64,000 nucleotides of DNA, taken from assembly GCF_024172125.1 (NCBI RefSeq), contig NZ_JAMZEA010000007.1, positions 598,404 through 662,403 of the forward strand, written 5' to 3'. This document shows positions 9,267-17,526 of the stretch, piece after piece; the stretch's first letter is position 1, and each line of letters begins with the position of its first letter. This DNA comes from Actinomadura rupiterrae. GTDB taxonomy: Bacteria > Actinomycetota > Actinomycetes > Streptosporangiales > Streptosporangiaceae. The notes under the pieces are model-generated. The model had not been told where the DNA came from. It made no database searches and saw nothing but the letters and a program-made list of their open reading frames with translations. The position numbers were made by a program, and so were the translations under genes.

Positions 9267-10454
9267 CTAGTGGGTGGCGGGCGGGGTGGGGGTGCAGAGG
9301 GCGGTTTCCAGGGCGGTGCGCATGTCGCGCGACTGGGCGCGCGAGCCGCCCGGGTCGAGGTTCGCCATGACGCTCGCCTGCCGGCCGTCGGACGTGGCGC
9401 CGCCCATGGTCTGGAAGCCGAAGATGTCGCCGCTGTGCCCCCAGTACAGGCCGCCGCACGGCAGCTCCCTGCTCTCCAGGCCCAGCCCGTAGGCGCGTCC
9501 GCCGGAGTCGCCGGTGAGACGCGTCGCCATCATCTGCCGCAGCTCGGCCGGGCGCAGCAGCTTGCCGCGCACGAGCGCGCCCAGGAAGCGGTCGAGGTCG
9601 CGCGTGCTGGAGACCATCCCGCCCCCGGCCCCCGCGACCGAGGGGTTGAAGGACGTGATGTCCACGAGCGGGCCGTCCGGGCTCGGCCGGACGTAGCCGC
9701 GCGGGTGCCGGCCCGCGATCTCCGTCCGGTCGCCCGGGACGGAGGTGTCGCGCAGGCCGAGCGGCGCGATGACGCGGCGGCGGACCTCCGCGCCGTACGG
9801 CCGTCCGGTCACCCGCTCGATGATCATCCCTGCGACCAGGTAGCCGGTGTTGGAGTAGCGCCAGCCGTCGCCGGGCTTGAAGGTCCGCGGCCGGGACAGC
9901 GCGAGGTTCAGCAGGTCGCGGGCGTCATGGTGGGCCAGAGGGTGCGCGACGATGTCCTTCTGGTCCAGCAGGGCGACGTAGTCGGGCAGCCCGCTGGTGT
10001 GCTGGAGCACCTGCCGGACGGTGATCTCCCGCCCGTCGTTGTCGGCCCCGCGCACGACGCCCGGCAGGTAGCGCTCCACCGGCGCGTCCAGCGCGACGCG
10101 TCCCTCCCCCACCAGCTGCAGCATCACGGTCGCCGTGAACATCTTCGTCATGCTGCCGATCCGGAACCTCGAACCGGAACGCATCGGCGCGCCGTTTTGG
10201 ACGTCCGCCACGCCGCTGGTCAGGGCCGTCCGGCCTCGGCGGTCGCGTGCTTCCAGCAAGGCACCGGGCGCGCCGTCGGCCTTGGTCAACTGGTCCAGCG
10301 CGTCCTGAAGCGGCCCGCTCGGCGCCTTCGACGTCGCCGCCGCGAACCGGCCGGACGAGGCATGAGCCGTCCCGCTCACCAGCGCGCCCAGCGCAAGAGA
10401 TCCTCCGATGGCCAGTGCCAGCGTGCCGCCGAGTGCGCTTTTCCCGTTCAGCAT
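9267..10454 (-). CDS. Serine hydrolase, class C beta-lactamase / D-Ala-D-Ala carboxypeptidase fold
   Basis: The 395-residue protein has a signal peptide (KSALGGTLALAIGGSLALGALV, cleavage near AHA-SSG), so it is probably exported. The catalytic SxxK is SMTK (Ser101, Lys104) in FRIGSMTKMFTATVML; the second motif YSN is at 200-202 in WRYSNTGYLVAGMIIE. A C-terminal GGLYWGHSGDIFGF supplies the HxG-type third motif. This fits the beta-lactamase family of peptidases and esterases; a true antibiotic-degrading role is not implied. The start at ATG 10454 has an AGGAGCTC ribosome-binding site; the longer frame from 10484 has none. Confidence 0.88.
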   Translation of the reverse strand: MLNGKSALGGTLALAIGGSLALGALVSGTAHASSGRFAAATSKAPSGPLQDALDQLTKADGAPGALLEARDRRGRTALTSGVADVQNGAPMRSGSRFRIGSMTKMFTATVMLQLVGEGRVALDAPVERYLPGVVRGADNDGREITVRQVLQHTSGLPDYVALLDQKDIVAHPLAHHDARDLLNLALSRPRTFKPGDGWRYSNTGYLVAGMIIERVTGRPYGAEVRRRVIAPLGLRDTSVPGDRTEIAGRHPRGYVRPSPDGPLVDITSFNPSVAGAGGGMVSSTRDLDRFLGALVRGKLLRPAELRQMMATRLTGDSGGRAYGLGLESRELPCGGLYWGHSGDIFGFQTMGGATSDGRQASVMANLDPGGSRAQSRDMRTALETALCTPTPPATH

Positions 10455-10536
10455 CTGAGCTCCTAAAGATCGCGAGGAGCCCAAACTAGAAACCCGAGCA
10501 CCGGACGGGCGTCACCCGCCGGAGCCAGCCTTCACC

Positions 10537-11223
10537 TCACGCCAGGGGATCATCCGGGACGGCGGGGAGCACCTCGAAGCGCCGGTCGTCCAGCAGCGCT
10601 TCGACGAGCTCGACCGTCCCGCCCACGTAGGTCGAGTCGAGGTCGATCTCGGTCGCCGCGCACCAGGCGCGGTCGTCGGGCCAGAACAGGTTCGGCGACT
10701 GCGGGAAGAAGTAGTCCTCTCCGCGCTGCCCGAACTCGGCCGCGGCGTCCACCGGGCCTTCGTAGAGCAGGTAGTCCCGATGCGGCAGCCGGACGCGCGG
10801 AGCCGAGGCGAGCGCCTCCTCGGGAATCCAGTCCCAGCCGTCCCAGAGGCAGAACCAGCACCGATCGGGCGTCCCGGTGAAGCGGCTGAGGAGCCCCGTC
10901 AGCGCCGGCAGCTGATCGGCGGGAAACTCCCCGACGCGGGGCCACTCGTCCCAGAGCGCGGAGAACGTGCCTTCGACGAGCTCCCCGAACCGGGTCTGCG
11001 CCCGCACCTCCCGCCCCACGTCACGCCCGATCTCCGCCCACCGGACGGGCCGCTCCCCCGGCGACAGGGCCGGATGCAGGATCCGCGCATAAGCCTCGAA
11101 AATCGCAGGCATCACGCCCCGGACCCCGGAACCGAACTCCCCCATCGCCCCGACCACCCAGCTGGCGGCCGTGACCTCGTCCTCGTCCCGGGCCATCCGA
11201 AGCCGTCCCCCCGAAGCTTCCAT
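10537..11223 (-). CDS. Hypothetical protein, Trp/Asp-rich, 228 residues
   Basis: I do not recognise a named family. The product runs from MEASGGRLRMARDEDEVTAA to LPAVPDDPLA, with no signal peptide or membrane segment. It has a central DRCWFCLWDGWDWIPEE and a C-terminal YLLYEGPVDAAAEFGQ followed by PNLFWPDDRAWCAATEIDLD. The many Trp/Asp positions and codon use with high GC at third positions argue that it is a real gene. Similar orphan proteins occur in streptomycetes. It stands alone. Confidence 0.65.
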   Translation of the reverse strand: MEASGGRLRMARDEDEVTAASWVVGAMGEFGSGVRGVMPAIFEAYARILHPALSPGERPVRWAEIGRDVGREVRAQTRFGELVEGTFSALWDEWPRVGEFPADQLPALTGLLSRFTGTPDRCWFCLWDGWDWIPEEALASAPRVRLPHRDYLLYEGPVDAAAEFGQRGEDYFFPQSPNLFWPDDRAWCAATEIDLDSTYVGGTVELVEALLDDRRFEVLPAVPDDPLA

Positions 11224-11312
11224 CCCCCCATTCTCACGGACCCGCTTCCCCAGGTCAGGGACGGCCCCAGCGCGCGCCGGAGACCATGCCCCGCCCGGGG
11301 CCGCGGGCGCGC

Positions 11313-12092
11313 TCAGGTCAGGGCGTCGGTCTCCAGGAGGGTCTTGAGGTCGGAGAGGATGCTCGGCCAGCCCTCGGCGACCATCGTGAGGACCTTGCTC
11401 CCCTGGGTGGCGGTGTGGGTGACGGTCAGCTTGACCTTCCCGTCCAGGGGCTCGATGTCGAAGGTGACCTTGGACCGGGGTTCGGCCGCGATGACCGCGA
11501 GGGTCTGCTCGTCGATGCCGACTGCCTTGGCCCAGTCGGGCGTGAAGGTGTGCCAGGTGTAGGAGAGGCGGCGGCCCGGCTCGGCCTCCAGGACGACCTG
11601 GTCGGGGTCGGAGTTTCCTGGTCCCTCGCCCTTCCAGACCATGGGCGAGCCAGGCTTCCAGTCGGTGTCGAACTCGACGCCCCAGTAGCGGCGGGTGAAC
11701 GCCGGGTCGGTGAGGGCCTGCCAGAGCCGCTCGGGCGTGGTGCGGATGTAGGTCGTGTAGACGAAGTCCGTGCCGTTCATCGGCGTCTGCTCCAATGCGG
11801 TCTTGAGGTCGGCGAGGGCCTCGGCCCTGCCCCGGTCGTACCGGCTGATCCAGCGGTCGGCGATGGCGTTGACGGGCTCGGCGTTCAGGTAGTGCAGCTT
11901 CTCCCGGCCCTGGCGGGCGGTGGTGACCAGCCGGGCCGCCTCCAGGACGGCCAGGTGCTTGCTCACCGACTGCCGGGCCATGTCGAGCCCCTCGCACAGC
12001 TCGTTCAGCCGCTGGCCGTTGCGCTCGTTGAGCCGGTCCAGCAGGCGGCGGCGCACGGGGTCCGCCAGCGCTTTGAACACCTCGTCGTCCAT
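11313..12092 (-). CDS. ArsR-type repressor fused to an SRPBCC (AHSA1-like) domain
   Basis: The product has two domains. Residues about 1-90 form an ArsR winged helix (MDDEVFKALADPVRRRLLDR; DMARQSVSKHLAVLEAARLV). Residues about 105-255 form an SRPBCC/AHSA1 domain (FVYTTYIRTTPERLWQALTD; YWGVEFDTDWKPGSPMVWKG; GWPSILSDLKTLLET). Elsewhere the two domains are often separate neighbouring genes; the fusion suggests that ligand binding by the SRPBCC cup controls the DNA-binding domain. ATG 12092 is preferred (GAGGA upstream), with ATG 12110 possible. A long palindrome immediately upstream (12109-12163) is the likely self-operator. No metal-binding Cys set is visible, so metal sensing is unlikely. Confidence 0.88.
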   Translation of the reverse strand: MDDEVFKALADPVRRRLLDRLNERNGQRLNELCEGLDMARQSVSKHLAVLEAARLVTTARQGREKLHYLNAEPVNAIADRWISRYDRGRAEALADLKTALEQTPMNGTDFVYTTYIRTTPERLWQALTDPAFTRRYWGVEFDTDWKPGSPMVWKGEGPGNSDPDQVVLEAEPGRRLSYTWHTFTPDWAKAVGIDEQTLAVIAAEPRSKVTFDIEPLDGKVKLTVTHTATQGSKVLTMVAEGWPSILSDLKTLLETDALT

Positions 12093-12108
12093 GGGACCAT
12101 CCTCGAAC

Positions 12109-12163
12109 ATGCAGCCATCCGGCTGCCTATCAGGGTTCACTATAGGCAGCCAGATGGCTGCAT
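12109..12163. promoter_or_regulatory. 22-bp inverted repeat, probable ArsR operator
   Basis: The arms 12109-12130 (starting ATGCAGCCATCC) and 12142-12163 (ending GATGGCTGCAT) match at 21 of 22 positions across an 11-nt spacer. Each arm also contains AGCC/GGCT sub-palindromes. The element covers the expected promoter and start region of the ArsR-SRPBCC gene, so autorepression is the simplest reading. Confidence 0.75.
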
Positions 12164-12292
12164 TTCAAGCGATCGCCCGCGCCAACCGCGGGGGCGCGGC
12201 GGGCGCGGCGGACGCGGGCTCGGTCGGGGCACGGCGGGCGCGGCGGGCGCGGCGGACGCGGCCTCGGCCGGGGCGCGCTGGGCAGGGCTTGG

Positions 12293-13378
12293 TCAGACGC
12301 GTCGGCGGCGGCGGGCTCGGCGGATCGCGGCGGCCGCGCCGATCGCGGCGACGGTGGCTCCGGCGGCGGTGGCCATGGTCGCCTCCTTGCCGCCCACGCG
12401 GCGTCCGACGACGGCATGCCGTCCCGCGGTCTCCTCCATCAGGACGAGCAGGGCGGTCGCGTTGTCGTAGGCGGGCTTCCACCCGGCGGCGCGCAGGCGC
12501 GCGGCGTCCACGACCCACGGGAAGGCGACGTAGTGCAGGTCCGTGGCGGGCGCCGGGGTCATGCCCAGGCGGTGCAGGCGCTGCGCCATGCCGAAGGTCA
12601 CCGCCGCCGGCAGCTCGAACCCGCGCTTGCCGGTGATCTCGGAGACCTCCTCCATACCGAGCCAGCCGTCGCAGCCGACCGCGACCGGCCCGGCGAGGTT
12701 CTCGATCACCACGGTCTCCAGCGCGGACGCCAGGTCCTCGATGTGGCAGAACTGCCAGGCGGGCTCGCTGCCCTTCACCGTGAGCAGGCGCGGCGCCTCG
12801 AAGTGCCGGGTGACCACGGTGTCCACGCCGGGGCCGACGAGCGCGGCCGGGCGGACGACCGTGACCTCCAGCCCCGGGTGCGTCCCGGCGGCGGACGCGG
12901 CGAGGTCCTCGATCTCCAGGTAGTCGCCCGCGATGGAGGTGTTCGCCTCGGCGAGCAGCGGCGCGTCCTCGCGGAGCGGCACCTCGTTGCCCGCGACCGC
13001 GCCGTAGACCATCGCGCTGGTCACCAGCACGACGCGCCGCACCCGCGCGGCCGCGGCGGCCGTCACCACGGTCTGCGCGCCGCGGACGTTGTGCGTGCGG
13101 CGCTCCTTGGCGTCCGCGTCGGGGGACCGCTCGATGTCGAGGTTGACGACGACGTCCACGTCCGAGAGCCGGTTGGACAGCAGCGGGTCACGGATGTCCA
13201 CGACCCGCCAGGTCACCCCCGGCACGTCGCCGCGGTGGCCGTCCACGGCCACGACCTTGCGGATCTCCTCGCGCTCGGCGAGCCTGGCGGCCAGCAGCCG
13301 CCCCGCTCCGGACGCCGCGCCGGTGACGGCGACGACCGGGCCCTTGCTACGCCGAGGGCGAACCTTGCCCGTTGCCAC
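12293..13378 (-). CDS. NAD(P)-dependent epimerase/dehydratase (extended SDR)
   Basis: The 361-residue product has a Rossmann nucleotide-binding start (VVAVTGAASGAGRLLAARLA, a GxxGxxG variant), a mid-region VVLVTSAMVYGA and VTVVRPAALVGPGVDT, as in NAD-dependent epimerases. The usual YxxxK catalytic pair is not obvious: DYLEIED occupies the place, so enzyme activity on sugars is uncertain. The last 60 residues are Ala/Arg-rich and may hold a short hydrophobic segment (ATAAGATVAAIGAAAAI) followed by RRARRRRR. It is divergent from the DUF2342 protease gene with about 90 nt between. Confidence 0.82.
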   Translation of the reverse strand: MATGKVRPRRSKGPVVAVTGAASGAGRLLAARLAEREEIRKVVAVDGHRGDVPGVTWRVVDIRDPLLSNRLSDVDVVVNLDIERSPDADAKERRTHNVRGAQTVVTAAAAARVRRVVLVTSAMVYGAVAGNEVPLREDAPLLAEANTSIAGDYLEIEDLAASAAGTHPGLEVTVVRPAALVGPGVDTVVTRHFEAPRLLTVKGSEPAWQFCHIEDLASALETVVIENLAGPVAVGCDGWLGMEEVSEITGKRGFELPAAVTFGMAQRLHRLGMTPAPATDLHYVAFPWVVDAARLRAAGWKPAYDNATALLVLMEETAGRHAVVGRRVGGKEATMATAAGATVAAIGAAAAIRRARRRRRV

Positions 13379-13467
13379 GGGGGCTCCCCCTTCTCTGTGT
13401 ACGCGACCTCGCCGGGACCGGCTAACGTTGCGGATATGAGCCCATCATGCATGCCAGGGGCAAACCG

Positions 13468-14907
13468 ATGAATGACACTCCGTTCGGCTTCAACCGTCCG
13501 GGCGACGGTGACGACGACAAGCCCCAGAACCCGTTCGGCGGCATGGGCGGCGACATGGGCGACATGCGGCAGTTCGCGGACATGCTGCACCGCTTCGCCG
13601 ACATGATCGGAACCCAGGGCGCACCCGGATCCGGGAGCGACGGCCCGCTGAACTGGGACCTGGCCAAGAACATCGCGCGGCACACCGTGGTGGAGGACGG
13701 CGGCGACCCGTCCGTCCTGGACGCCGAGCGCACCAAGGTCGTGGAGGCCCTCCGGCTGGCCGACCTGTGGCTCGACGAGGGCACCACGCTGCCCGCCGGC
13801 ATCCGCACCCCGCAGGCCTGGAGCCGCTCGGAGTGGATCGAGGGCACCCTCCCGGTCTGGGAGAAGGTCTGCGACCCGATCGCCTCCCGCATGGTCGAGG
13901 CGATGGGCGGCGCGCTCGGCGGCGGCCTCGGCGAGGACGTCCCGGCCGAGATGCAGGCCATGGCCGGCCCGCTGATCGGCATGGTCCGGCAGATGGCCGG
14001 GGCCATGGTCGGGGGCCAGACCGGGCAGGCGCTCGGCGCGCTCGCCAAGGAGGTCACCTCGTCCAGCGACGTGGGCCTGCCGCTCGCCCCGGCCGGGGTC
14101 GGCGCGCTGCTGCCCGCCGCGGTCGCCGCGTTCGGCGACGGCCTGGAGGTGTCCGACGACGAGGTGCGGCTGTACCTGGCGCTGCGCGAGGCCGCCCACC
14201 AGCGGCTGTTCGCGCACGTCCCGTGGCTGCGCTCGCACCTGCTCGGCGCCGTGGAGGACTACGCCCGCGGCATCACCGTCGACCTGTCGGGCATCGAGCA
14301 GGCCGTCTCCGGGATGGACCTGTCCAACCCCGAGGCCCTCCAGGAGGCGCTCGGCGACGGGATCTCCCTGACACCCCCGGAGACACCGCAACAGAAGGCC
14401 GCGCTCGCCCGCCTGGAGACCACGCTCGCGCTGGTCGAGGGCTGGGTCGACACGGTCGTGAACCGGGTCGCCGAGGGCCGGCTGCCCGAGGCGGTCAAGC
14501 TCGCCGAGGCCGTCCGGCGGCGGCGCGCGACCGGCGGTCCCGCCGAGCGCACCTTCGCCACCCTGGTCGGGCTGGAGCTGCGGCCCCGGCGGCTGCGCGA
14601 GGCCGCGGCGCTGTGGCGCACGCTCACCGACGTCCGCGGCGCCGAGGGCCGGGACGCGGTCTGGGAGCACCCCGACCTGCTCCCCACCGCCGACGACCTC
14701 GCCGACCCGGACGCCTACGTGCACGGCGACCCCGACAACCCGGGCCTGTCCGACGCCGACCTGACCGCGCTCACCCAGTCCGGCACCCCGGACGAGCCGG
14801 AGGCGACGGCCGAGGGCAACACGGGCGAGGGCGGTTCCGCCGAGAAGCCGGATGATCCGGACGAGGGCGACGATAAGGGCAAGGGCGACGCGGAGCCGGG
14901 CGCATGA
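13468..14907 (+). CDS. Zinc-dependent metalloprotease of the DUF2342 family
   Basis: The 479-residue product matches the actinobacterial DUF2342 family: a Gly/Asp-rich N-terminus, GPLNWDLAKNIARHTVVEDG, and the HExxH-like metal site in LREAAHQRLFAHVPWL (EAAHQR replaces HExxH in this family). A long helical region and an acidic Pro/Glu/Gly-rich tail end at residue 479. Substrates are unknown. ATG 13468 starts MNDTPFGFNRPGDG; an upstream ATG at 13447 is less likely. Its stop overlaps the next small ORF by ATGA, and a Nudix gene follows with a similar overlap, so the three probably form an operon. Confidence 0.85.
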   Translation: MNDTPFGFNRPGDGDDDKPQNPFGGMGGDMGDMRQFADMLHRFADMIGTQGAPGSGSDGPLNWDLAKNIARHTVVEDGGDPSVLDAERTKVVEALRLADLWLDEGTTLPAGIRTPQAWSRSEWIEGTLPVWEKVCDPIASRMVEAMGGALGGGLGEDVPAEMQAMAGPLIGMVRQMAGAMVGGQTGQALGALAKEVTSSSDVGLPLAPAGVGALLPAAVAAFGDGLEVSDDEVRLYLALREAAHQRLFAHVPWLRSHLLGAVEDYARGITVDLSGIEQAVSGMDLSNPEALQEALGDGISLTPPETPQQKAALARLETTLALVEGWVDTVVNRVAEGRLPEAVKLAEAVRRRRATGGPAERTFATLVGLELRPRRLREAAALWRTLTDVRGAEGRDAVWEHPDLLPTADDLADPDAYVHGDPDNPGLSDADLTALTQSGTPDEPEATAEGNTGEGGSAEKPDDPDEGDDKGKGDAEPGA

Positions 14908-15080
14908 GCACGGCCCGTCCCGCCTCGCACGTCAACGGCTGCGCGCTGACCCTGACCCGGTCGGCGCTGATGCGCCGCCGCACGGCCCGCCGGGCGCTGT
15001 GCTGGCAGCGCCCCAGCGACCAGGAGCGCCGCCGCCACCAGCGCGCCAACTCCAGCTACCCGCGCGTGGGACGAGTGTGA
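14904..15080 (+). CDS. Small basic protein, 58 residues
   Basis: This short gene starts with ATG overlapping the stop of the DUF2342 protease (ATGA) and ends overlapping the GTG start of the Nudix gene (GTGA). The product begins MSTARPASHVNGCALTLTRS and is rich in Arg (MRRRTARRALCWQRPSDQER). The overlaps on both sides imply translational coupling, which is the main reason to call it. I do not recognise a family; function unknown. Confidence 0.65.
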   Translation: MSTARPASHVNGCALTLTRSALMRRRTARRALCWQRPSDQERRRHQRANSSYPRVGRV

Positions 15081-15727
15081 CCGCTCCCCCACCCGCGGAC
15101 TCCGCCTCGTCCCCGTCCGCTGCCGGGGACGAGGCGCCGAACGGGCCGGTGACGCCTGCCCGCGAGAACATCGTGCCGCCGAGAGCGCCGTCACCCGGCG
15201 GGTTGCATTCGGATGCCGTTCGCGTCCTCTCGTCGTGGACGGCGCCGGACGCAGAGCAGGCCCGCGTCCGCGACGGGTTCCTCGATCATCTGGCCGCGTA
15301 CCCGGACGGGACGTGGCGGGAGTGCGTGCCGGGGCACATCACGGCGAGCGCGCTGGTGCTGGACTCCTCGCGCTCCCGCGTCCTGCTCACCCTGCACGCG
15401 AAGATCAAGAGGTGGCTGCAGCTCGGTGGGCACTGCGAGCCGGGCGACAGCACGCTCGCGGCCGCGGCGCTCCGCGAGGCCACCGAGGAGTCCGGCATCC
15501 CGGACCTCGTCCTGGAGCCGGAGCCGGTGCGGCTCGACCGGCACGCCGTCCGCTGCCACCCCGAGGGCTCGTGGCACCTGGACGTCCAGTACGTCGCGGT
15601 CGCCCCGCCCGGCGCGCGGGCCGCGCTCAGCGACGAGTCGGACGATCTCCGCTGGTTCCCCCTGGACGCCCTCCCCCATCCCGCCGACGAAGCCCTCCGC
15701 CGCCTGGTGTCGGCCGCCCGCCCCTGA
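15077..15727 (+). CDS. Nudix hydrolase
   Basis: The 216-residue protein carries a full Nudix box, GGHCEPGDSTLAAAALREAT followed by EESGI (consensus GX5EX7REUXEEXGU), at about residues 119-143. It also shows typical flanks (ASALVLDSSRSRVLLTLHAK before, LDVQYVAVAPPG after). Nudix enzymes hydrolyse nucleoside diphosphates linked to another group; the substrate cannot be predicted. The GTG start overlaps the stop of the preceding 58-residue ORF. The first 50 residues are Pro/Ala-rich and may be dispensable. Confidence 0.9.
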   Translation: MTAPPPADSASSPSAAGDEAPNGPVTPARENIVPPRAPSPGGLHSDAVRVLSSWTAPDAEQARVRDGFLDHLAAYPDGTWRECVPGHITASALVLDSSRSRVLLTLHAKIKRWLQLGGHCEPGDSTLAAAALREATEESGIPDLVLEPEPVRLDRHAVRCHPEGSWHLDVQYVAVAPPGARAALSDESDDLRWFPLDALPHPADEALRRLVSAARP

Positions 15728-15991
15728 ACCGACCCGTCCGGCGTTCGCCGACGGCCTTGCACCGAGCCGTCCGGCGCCTGTTGGCAACCGCCCGCCCGTG
15801 AAGCGCGTCGTCCGTCCCGCGTTTCGGAGTGGGCTGCCGGGCGGGCTATAGCACGTGATCTGCACCACGCGCGCCTCAGCGCAGGGCGTCGACGCGGCCG
15901 ATCCGGGCGGACGGCACCCCGGGGACGCTCTTCAGGGTGTGTCCGTAAAGGCCGTGGGCGGCGGGCGCCCGGGTCGGCGGGCGCGGCCGTT

Positions 15992-16648
15992 TCAGTGGAT
16001 GGGGTTGCCTTCCAGAAGGGCTCGGGTTGACTCCCAGCCTTCGAGACCCGGGTCGAGGAGGGCGACGTCGTCCGGGGTGCGCAGCCGGTGCCAGCTCGGC
16101 CCCTGCGGGATCTGCCCGGGCCTCGGCGCCGCGGCACGGAGCTTGGAAAGCGCGTCGGGGGCGTCCAGATCGGCGTCGGCCAGGGCGGTTTCGAGCCAGG
16201 ACGGCAGGGGCAGGCGGGCCGCCAGGGCGACGAGCCCGCCGCCGGCGGCCTGGCAGGCGGCGGCCGGGGCCTGGCCGAGCGCGCGGAACAGCTTGCCGAG
16301 CAGCAGGGGCGGCAGGTCCGGGGCGTCCGGGGCGAGGAGCGCGGCCTCGGTGGCGCCGAGCGCGTGCAGCGCGGCGAACGCGGCGGGCAGCGTCGGCTCG
16401 CGGACGATCGGGGTCCCGGGCCAGGTCAGCGCCTCGACGTCGGGCTGCTCGGGCGGGTCGAGGACGAGCGCGGCGGTGACCAGCTCCAGCCCGGCGACGA
16501 CCTCGTAGGTGTCCTCCAGCAGCGCGAGCCGGTACTCGTCGGCGTCCACACCGGGCGGCGGTTCCGCCTGGCGGCGGGCGCGCAGGGAGAGGACGGCCGC
16601 GTAGCGGACGGCCCGCGGGACGTCGCGGGGGGCGGGCTGGTCGGTCAA
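15992..16648 (-). CDS. Hypothetical protein resembling MobA/DUF2064-type nucleotidyltransferase-like proteins
   Basis: A 218-residue product with segments such as LLAPDAPDLPPLLLGKLFRA and ALAARLPLPSWLETALADAD, ending DPGLEGWESTRALLEGNPIH. The layout resembles the GT-A-like DUF2064/MobA/CofC group, but the nucleotide-binding N-terminal loop is not clear, so the assignment is tentative. Its ATG overlaps the stop of the YgjP-like protease gene by 4 nt, so the two are probably co-transcribed. A separate reading frame downstream (15878-15970) looks coding and may be a gene remnant. Confidence 0.6.
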   Translation of the reverse strand: MTDQPAPRDVPRAVRYAAVLSLRARRQAEPPPGVDADEYRLALLEDTYEVVAGLELVTAALVLDPPEQPDVEALTWPGTPIVREPTLPAAFAALHALGATEAALLAPDAPDLPPLLLGKLFRALGQAPAAACQAAGGGLVALAARLPLPSWLETALADADLDAPDALSKLRAAAPRPGQIPQGPSWHRLRTPDDVALLDPGLEGWESTRALLEGNPIH

Positions 16649-17223
16649 CCGGCCACTCCGTGGCGGAGGTCGTCCTCGTCCGATCCGTGGCGGAGGCCGT
16701 CCTCGTCGGAGGTGTCGGACTCCATCGGCAGGTGGGCCGCGGCGGCGACGCCCTCCAGGTAGCCGCGGGCGCGGTCGGCCTTGGGGTAGTTGCCGACCAG
16801 CTCCCAGAAGTCGGCGCCGTGGCCGGGGACGAGCAGGTGGGCCAGCTCGTGGACCAGGACGTAGTCCACGACCCAGGACGGCATGCCGCGCAGCCGGGTG
16901 GACAGCCGGATGGTCCCGTCGTCCGGGGTGCAGGAGCCCCAGCGGGTGCGCTGGTTCTCCACCCAGCGGACGCTGGCGGGGACGGCCCGGCCGGCCAGGT
17001 AGCGCCGGTTCAGCTCGTGCGCGCGGCTCTCCAGGTCGGCGTCGCTCGGACGGCGGCGGCGCTCACGGTCGGCGAGGCGCTGGAGGATGGTCGCGATCCA
17101 CTGCTCCTCCTCGGCCTTGCTGAGCCGGGACGGCAGCATCACCACGACCTTGTCCCCGTCCCGATATGCGGACACCGTCCGCCGACGTCTGCTGCTCCGG
17201 CGGACCTCAACGTTTGGGGGCAC
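16645..17223 (-). CDS. YgjP/WLM-type metallopeptidase (DUF45)
   Basis: The product of about 192 residues (GTG 17223; a longer frame starts at 17289) has the zincin motif HELAH in VDYVLVHELAHLLVPGHGAD, followed by FW, as in YgjP-like M48-related peptidases. The upstream NQRTRWGSCTPDDGTIRLST is the family's conserved RWGSC segment. The C-terminus contains an in-frame duplication (DEDGLRHG / DEDDLRHG) matching a near-perfect DNA repeat at 16656-16705. It is cytoplasmic with unknown substrate. It is coupled to the downstream DUF2064-like gene. Confidence 0.85.
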   Translation of the reverse strand: MPPNVEVRRSSRRRRTVSAYRDGDKVVVMLPSRLSKAEEEQWIATILQRLADRERRRRPSDADLESRAHELNRRYLAGRAVPASVRWVENQRTRWGSCTPDDGTIRLSTRLRGMPSWVVDYVLVHELAHLLVPGHGADFWELVGNYPKADRARGYLEGVAAAAHLPMESDTSDEDGLRHGSDEDDLRHGVAG

Positions 17224-17526
17224 GCTAGAACCGTACCCAAAACTTTGCGCCCGCCACAGGGGGGGTTGGCCGTTTTCCCAGCTCAGCACCGATGTTTTCC
17301 CCGCTTAGGGGTTGCTCGTAGCCGCCGCGGGGACGGTCCGGACACCGCTCCGGAAGGACCTTCGGTGAATTCGGTCAGACCGAAAAGAGTACGGAGCGTG
17401 ACGGAAGTTCGCTCTCAGCGGAGCCGATCAAGAAACCGGGGCGGGCCCGTCACATTCCCGGCGCGCGATCCGTCGAGGGGGTGACGACGGCGCTCCGGCG
17501 CGCCGTCCCTCGGAAACGGAGAAGCC
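17224..17526. promoter_or_regulatory. Divergent intergenic region with a short palindrome
   Basis: This 303-nt gap lies between the divergent YgjP-like and NmrA-like genes. The only structure I can support is a perfect 7-bp inverted repeat around one base, TTCGGTC-A-GACCGAA (17370-17384), with a further TTCGGT half-site just before it. It would suit a small dimeric regulator. No convincing sigma-factor promoter is visible. Confidence 0.45.

Noticed and set aside
9267..10454. Serine hydrolase as an antibiotic-resistance beta-lactamase
   Set aside because: The class C fold is shared by many peptidases and esterases; nothing here points to lactam hydrolysis.
12165..12292. GCGGGCGCGGCGGACGCGG-type repeats
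   Set aside because: Low-complexity GC-rich DNA with irregular units between genes; no symmetry or protein site suggested.
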